In this document: piece after piece, positions 59,755 through 64,000 of the stretch
Layout: each line of letters begins with the position of its first letter
How positions within the stretch are numbered: position 1 is the first letter of the stretch
Source of the DNA: Cryptomeria japonica
Taxonomy: Eukaryota; Streptophyta; Pinopsida; Cupressales; Cupressaceae
Direction: 5' to 3'
Length of the DNA: 64,000 nucleotides
NCBI RefSeq assembly: GCF_030272615.1
Contig: NC_081413.1
Location: 336,719,302-336,783,301 of the forward strand
Notes under the pieces: generated by a model
Databases searched by the model: none
Told to the model about the DNA's origin: nothing
The model's input: the letters and a program-made list of their open reading frames with translations, nothing else
Program-made: the position numbers and the translations under genes

Positions 59755-59780
59755 TGGCATCATCCCCGACAATGATGCCA
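59755..59780 (-). other. Primer-binding site within a perfect hairpin
   Basis: Minus strand TGGCATCATTGTCGGGGA resembles the Athila-type primer site TGGCGCCGTTGCCGGGGA with four transitions. It lies in an inverted repeat with 9 bp arms (TGGCATCAT at 59755-59763 and ATGATGCCA at 59772-59780 on the plus strand) and an 8-base loop. It sits just inside the LTR. Confidence 0.8.
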
Positions 59781-59788
59781 AAAAGGTT

Positions 59789-61040
59789 TGCCTCACCAAT
59801 AGGAACAATAACTAGAGCTAAAGTCTCAACCCAAAGATTAGTCATTCACTCTGTGTAATTATTATCTCCATAAATGAAGTTCATTTATTTGTCAACCCAG
59901 GGACGTATTACTTGAAATGGGTATGCACTATATATGCACTAAGTTCCTATGATAGCTAGTCTACATTACTGCAACAACTAAATATATTTTCAATAAACAA
60001 GCAAGAATAATAACAACTGAATGGCTACGGGAAAGCTTAGCATTGACTGAAAATTCTAATTAAAGAACTATTAACTAAGTTCAGAGCTGACAAATAGGAA
60101 TTACTCTGTCATCTTTGGCTACAGAAATAGTCATAGGATCTGGTTCCAGTGGCTACAAGAATAGTCAATTGCTAGAACATCTACTATAGCAAAAAGGAAA
60201 ACTGAATCTAACAAATGCACATGAATACTCACCAAGTGTGCACCCTTGTATGAGTGTATCCAGACTTCAAAGATAATTCTATATACTCAAAATATCATCA
60301 TTTTTATTCATTGTTTTTCAAAGGTCGATACAACATATAGAATGAAAGAAAATACTTTTAATTAAAAATATTATGCACCTCTATTTCTAATCCCCTGTTT
60401 CTAACCTCTTAGAAGAGGCGCGGGCTCTTATTTATAAGAAAACTATAACAACTTCCCTCTATCTAGGTCACACCAATGAAATGAGGTGGAAAACATTTAT
60501 GACATCAAACAGAAGGAGTTAATGCATAGGAAACATGGATATCTGCTAAACCGCAGCCAATAATATAGCATGGCGGTGTTACAAGATTGATGTTTTCTTC
60601 AAAGACAAACATAAATGAGTCTGGCAGCGCCTTGATATTCCTTTTCCGCTTCTTACGCACACTATTCTCTTTGCTATTTTGAATATTTAACCACTCCTTG
60701 AATATATCCAACTACCTTTATGACGTGATAAAATAACCGCTTCTACAGCATCTCATTTATTCCTGCAATTAAAAAGATAGAACATACAAGCACACACATA
60801 TATATCTATTTTAATTAATCATAACACTTATACATTCACACATGATATCACCTATGATAATCTGCATGGCAATGGGAATAAAAGGTCAAACAAAACAGTA
60901 TTTAATGGGTTTAGTTATCATCTATAATGCAAATAGTCAAACTTTAATGCATCATATGACTCAAACACTATCTCGTTATACAAATTAAAACATGGCAAAA
61001 ACTTATCAGTTATAGGAATAAAAGAGCTAATATCTCAGCT
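59789..61040 (-). repeat. Athila/Tat-type gypsy 5' LTR (right edge uncertain)
   Basis: The left edge TGCCTCACCAATAGG follows the primer site by eight bases. A good promoter is visible on the sense strand: TTATAAATAAGAG at 60426-60438, followed by a GC-rich start region. The right edge is set only by the copia remnant beginning near 61050, and no second LTR is available to check it. Confidence 0.65.
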
Positions 61041-61049
61041 CATCACTTG

Positions 61050-61509
61050 TAAGGATAAATGTTGGATGTAAACTATGGAAGAGAAATTTGGTCAGTTAGA
61101 AAAGGACAATACATGGACTTGGATGTTTTTGGAACTAGGCTTGATTGGTTTACAAAGCATACTCTCAGAAGGAAGGAATTGATTATGTTGAATCCTTGCT
61201 CTGGTAGCTAGGATTTTTAGATATTTTCAAGGTTTTTCTAGTATAGTTTTTGGTTTATGAGGACTTTACATTATGAGAGTATTCAGATGCAGATTGCGCA
61301 GGTGATGTTGATAATCGGATAGGCACATCCAGTGGAGCATTCCTTCTTGGGAAGAAGTTGGTTTCATGGATCAACAAGAAGTAGTCATGCATTTCTTTAT
61401 CTACTGCTAAAGTAGAATATGTTGCAGCCGCAACTAATTGCACTCACATTATATGGTTGAAGCAGATGTTCAAGGATATACAAGTGAGTTGTAATGTACC
61501 GGTATTTAT
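61050..61509 (+). pseudogene. Copia remnant: RT start fused to RNase H
   Basis: The plus strand reads MEEKFGQLEKDNTWT from 61075 and QKEGIDYVES near 61165, the N-terminal part of a copia RT. After an internal deletion it goes to YSDADCAGDVDNRIGTSSGA near 61270 and WLKQMFKDIQVSCNVPVFI up to 61509, part of RNase H. The same stretches occur in the copia element at 31883-33250 ([28 protein letters not shown]), so the two are close relatives. Element B at 61510 cuts it before the next conserved YCDN. Confidence 0.88.
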
Positions 61510-62728
61510 TGTTGGCATTTTGATGATTATGTTGTGATTGTCATTGATGGACACACACTTGCTATGAGATCACTTTGTGAATGTATGAATTATGCTCAAC
61601 CGGTAATTGTTCCAAACCGGTATCATGTTGTAGTCTTCAGACTATTGATGTTATTAAGAAAGTGTTTACCGATCTCAAGCGGTATAAAGACCCAAGCGGC
61701 ATAGGGAGAGCAAACGGTTTAAGGATCTCAAGCAGAGCAGAGCAAAGGAGCCAGAAGTAGCAGTTATCTTTTCTCAGTCTTCAATTTTTGTCAACTGGTA
61801 ATCCGTTAAGCCGGTATTACTTTGAGTTACCAACCGGTAACCGAAAAAGTTGTATAAACTGGTAATACTTTGTGATGAGTTACCAACCGGTATATTTTTG
61901 TGATGAGTTACCATCCACCGACACTTTGATGGTGATTTTGTGTCGTGTTATCAAATGTGTATAGATACAATGAGCCTAGGAACTTGCAATGTAATCCTAT
62001 TGGATCGACATGAAATCAGATTCCTTTTTAGGACATCATATCTAGGGTTTTGCATGCGCATGTATGAGTGTAGCTATTAGGTTTTGGTGGTTATTTTTTT
62101 TAGGCTCTTGTATGTGCGATCTTAACAGAGAAGATCAAGTCTGTAGAGTGTGAATTTACTAAAGACTGAAGTAATGCTGAAGAGCATTAGCTATGAGCTA
62201 CAATGGATCTAATCAAGTAGACTGTGCCATTTGCTAGATCATTCACTCGTTGATTACTCACATCTTTGACAAGTTAGAAACCCTTAACCGGGTTGGCCCA
62301 GAAAAGCCTTTGTAAATCCTTTAACAAGGTGATTCACATCTGTGGATCTGAAATCCTCTCATAAGGTAGTCTTTAATCGAACTTATCTCCTAACAGAGAC
62401 TGAGATTCCTAACAGGATCTGTTCTAGTAAGGAACATTGCATGACCTTAACCGGTCTGACCTTAACCGGTCTGGTTACTATTCTGCAGATAGTTACTTGT
62501 GAGTTTCATCTCACCATGGTTTTTCCCATTTGGGTTTCCACGTCAAAATCTCTTGTGTTATGGTGATTGTGCTTCTATGGGTGAATGTCTTATTTGCTAT
62601 TTGGTTTGCATGTGTCTTAACCAGTTTGTTTGTTAAACTATTTTACCAGTTTACTGCCAGACTATTAAAGTGTTTAAGTACAACATTTTTTGGTATACTA
62701 ATTCACCCCCCCCTCTTAGTATTCAACA
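61510..62728 (+). repeat. Element B 5' LTR (1,219 bp)
   Basis: It starts TGTTGGCATTTTGATG and ends AGTATTCAACA next to the primer site. It carries many ACCGGT(A) words (61590-61920 and near 62455) and a tandem copy of GACCTTAACCGGTCT at 62443-62473. A TATAAAC at 61853-61859 is a possible promoter element. Confidence 0.88.
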
Positions 62729-62730
62729 AT

Positions 62731-62743
62731 TGGTATCAGAGCC
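62731..62743 (+). other. Element B primer-binding site (initiator Met tRNA)
   Basis: TGGTATCAGAGCC matches the plant initiator-Met primer site exactly, two bases after the LTR end. Confidence 0.95.
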
Positions 62744-62778
62744 AGCCTTTCTATAAGTCTAACCACTTGGAAAGAGAT

Positions 62779-63928
62779 ATGGGGGAATACACTGTGAGGG
62801 AACTTACTCATCATCTCACTCAAACTATGATGAACTTAAGGTCAAATATAAGGCCTCTTAGGCAAAAAGAAGAGAGCATGCTGAAAAAATGATGGAGCTA
62901 ACTGAAAACAGTTCTTCTGATGAAGTGGACATGGAAGCCCTAATTCAAGAAGTTGAAAACTGAATGAGTCCAATGCCAACCTAAGAAGGGAACTTGAAGG
63001 CCTAACTATCAGAATGTGTCAAGAGCTTGAGAACCGGAGGAAAGCTGAAGATCTGGTAAAAGACAAAGATCATGAGATCTCCAAGCTGAAGCAAGAGATC
63101 AGTGCACTTACCGCTTGTCTTCATGGAAGCAAAATGGAAAAAGAAGAAGTGCAAGATGAACTAAACATGGCTATCTCTAAGAATGCAACCTTGAAGGAAT
63201 CCAATGCTTCCCTTTCCAAAGAACTCACTGAGTCAAAGGAAATACTTGCCAAATTCAATAAGAGCTCTGTCAAGATAGAGCAGAAGCTTGAATCAGCTAA
63301 ACCGGTAAAGAATACCAATGGACTTGGTTTCTCTAAATATGAGGAAGGTGAGACCTCTAGAACAAAAAGTGGAGCATCAAAGAAACAACCGACATCAAAG
63401 GATAAAGGTAAGCAAAAGTTCAAACATGTTTGCTTTAATTGTCTCAAGGAAGGACACACTGCTAATGTATGTAGAAGTAAGGCTTACAATAATTTTCTTT
63501 ATTTTCTAAATGATAAGCCTAGACCCAATAGATTCAATGGAAATTGTTATGTATGCAACAAGTTTGGGCATAGAGCATTTGAATGCAGGTCTGTCATGCA
63601 CAATACCAGAAGGTATCCTCAAAGGAGTCAAGGAGGTTTTCCTGAATCCTCTGAGAATCAGATACCAAACTGGTTTAATACCTATAGTCATCAGTCAAGT
63701 AGCGGTGGCTATCAAGCGACAACCGGATGGAGAGCAATCTGTGTGATTTGTCATGGTCATGGTCACATTGTTGCAACATCCAAAAGGAAGAATGGAAACA
63801 TGAATAATGGACCTTGGAGAGCACCTAGAATGGTTTGCTATCACTGCAACAAACCGAGTCATACAGCAAGATTCTACAAAACAAGAAAGAGTATATGGAA
63901 TGATATATTGGTCACTCCGGAAGGATAG
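62779..63928 (+). pseudogene. Element B Gag-like protein: coiled coil and zinc knuckles
   Basis: A likely start is ATG at 62779 (MGEYTVRELTHHLTQTMMNL), in a frame that stops near 62890. The main ORF, 63014-63928 (304 codons), lies in another frame, so a frameshift separates them. Residues 1-100 of the main ORF form a coiled coil (KDKDHEISKLKQEISALTAC). A Lys/Ser-rich linker (GASKKQPTSKDKGKQKFK) leads to two good knuckles, CFNCLKEGHTANVC near 63430 and CYVCNKFGHRAFEC near 63550. Two worn ones follow, CVICHGHGHIVATS near 63740 and CYHCNKPSHTARFY near 63840. Past the stop at 63926-63928 the frame reads on to the window end. Role: probable RNA binding in the particle. Confidence 0.85.
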
Positions 63929-64000
63929 ATTGATGTAAAAGTTGTTCAAGCAGATATGGAGAAAACCTGGAAGAAGAAGCTAGAAGAAGTGATTCAAGTA

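Larger units (their letters stand above)
44335..61040 (-). mobile_element. Ty3/gypsy (Athila/Tat-type) element, carrying nested element A
   Basis: Reading leftward: LTR (59789 to about 61040), primer site in a hairpin, Gag (57900-59538), protease, RT, RNase H, integrase (54004-57711), a spacer, then after removal of element A (45732-53682, duplication AATTA) an additional ORF at 44335-45690. The left LTR is absent because the copy ends against another gypsy fragment at about 44330. The primer site, the DLGA-type protease and the extra ORF 3' of integrase fit the Athila/Tat branch. Confidence 0.8.
61510..64000 (+). mobile_element. Element B: LTR retrotransposon with zinc-knuckle Gag, cut by the window edge
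   Basis: LTR at 61510-62728, primer site at 62731, then Gag at 62779-63928. The site before the LTR is TTTAT; the matching right side is outside the window. The Gag layout (coiled coil directly after the primer site, then a knuckle array) and the LTR end (sense TTCACCCCCCCCTCTTAG) match element A in kind, so B may be a family member or the autonomous partner. What follows Gag cannot be seen. Confidence 0.85.

Noticed and set aside
1-64000. Host protein-coding genes, tRNA or rRNA genes, CRISPR arrays, telomere repeats
   Set aside because: All coding signals with recognisable motifs belong to retroelements. A CCCTAA-like word near 5605 occurs only as isolated copies in the GC block, not as an array.

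Overview
The window looks like intergenic DNA from a seed plant with a large, repeat-rich genome. It is AT-rich and built almost wholly from retrotransposons. Two primer sites match the plant initiator-Met tRNA type exactly, and others match with changes. I could not recognise one intact host gene, tRNA, rRNA or CRISPR array. The species cannot be named from this sequence; a gymnosperm or a large-genome angiosperm are both possible.

Layout. 1-584 is AT-rich with a short microsatellite. 585-8340 is a broken non-LTR retrotransposon (LINE, minus strand), split by a 4.2 kb solo LTR (3045-7273) with a perfect CTCCT target duplication. 8369-14174 holds an LTR-like stretch, a plus-strand Ty3/gypsy remnant and AT-rich DNA with no gene. 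14175-38971 is a three-level nest. A minus-strand Ty3/gypsy element (LTRs 14175-14980 and 38253-38971) was hit by a minus-strand Ty1/copia element (18140-37368, duplication TGCCT). That was hit in turn by a plus-strand 12.1 kb element (19468-31605, duplication TATAA), which has 4.1-4.2 kb LTRs around 3.8 kb of noncoding DNA, the LARD architecture. The solo LTR at 3045-7273 is a diverged relative of these giant LTRs.

38972-44330 holds LTR-like fragments and a decayed plus-strand Ty3/gypsy element. 44335 to about 61040 is a minus-strand Ty3/gypsy element of Athila/Tat type with an extra 3' ORF. Inside it sits a 7.95 kb non-autonomous LTR element at 45732-53682 (duplication AATTA), here called element A. 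It has no polymerase but carries a coiled-coil/zinc-knuckle Gag and a former ORF of about 1,100 codons of unknown function. From about 61050 there is an internally deleted copia remnant, cut in its RNase H by a related coiled-coil/zinc-knuckle element (element B, 61510 onward) that leaves the window on the right.

How the parts relate. No element here appears autonomous: every coding region I read has stops, frameshifts or deletions. The LARD-like element and element A would need proteins supplied in trans. Insertion order inside the main nest is gypsy, then copia, then LARD. The part most worth following up is element A with its large unknown ORF, then the giant-LTR family with its GC-rich island.
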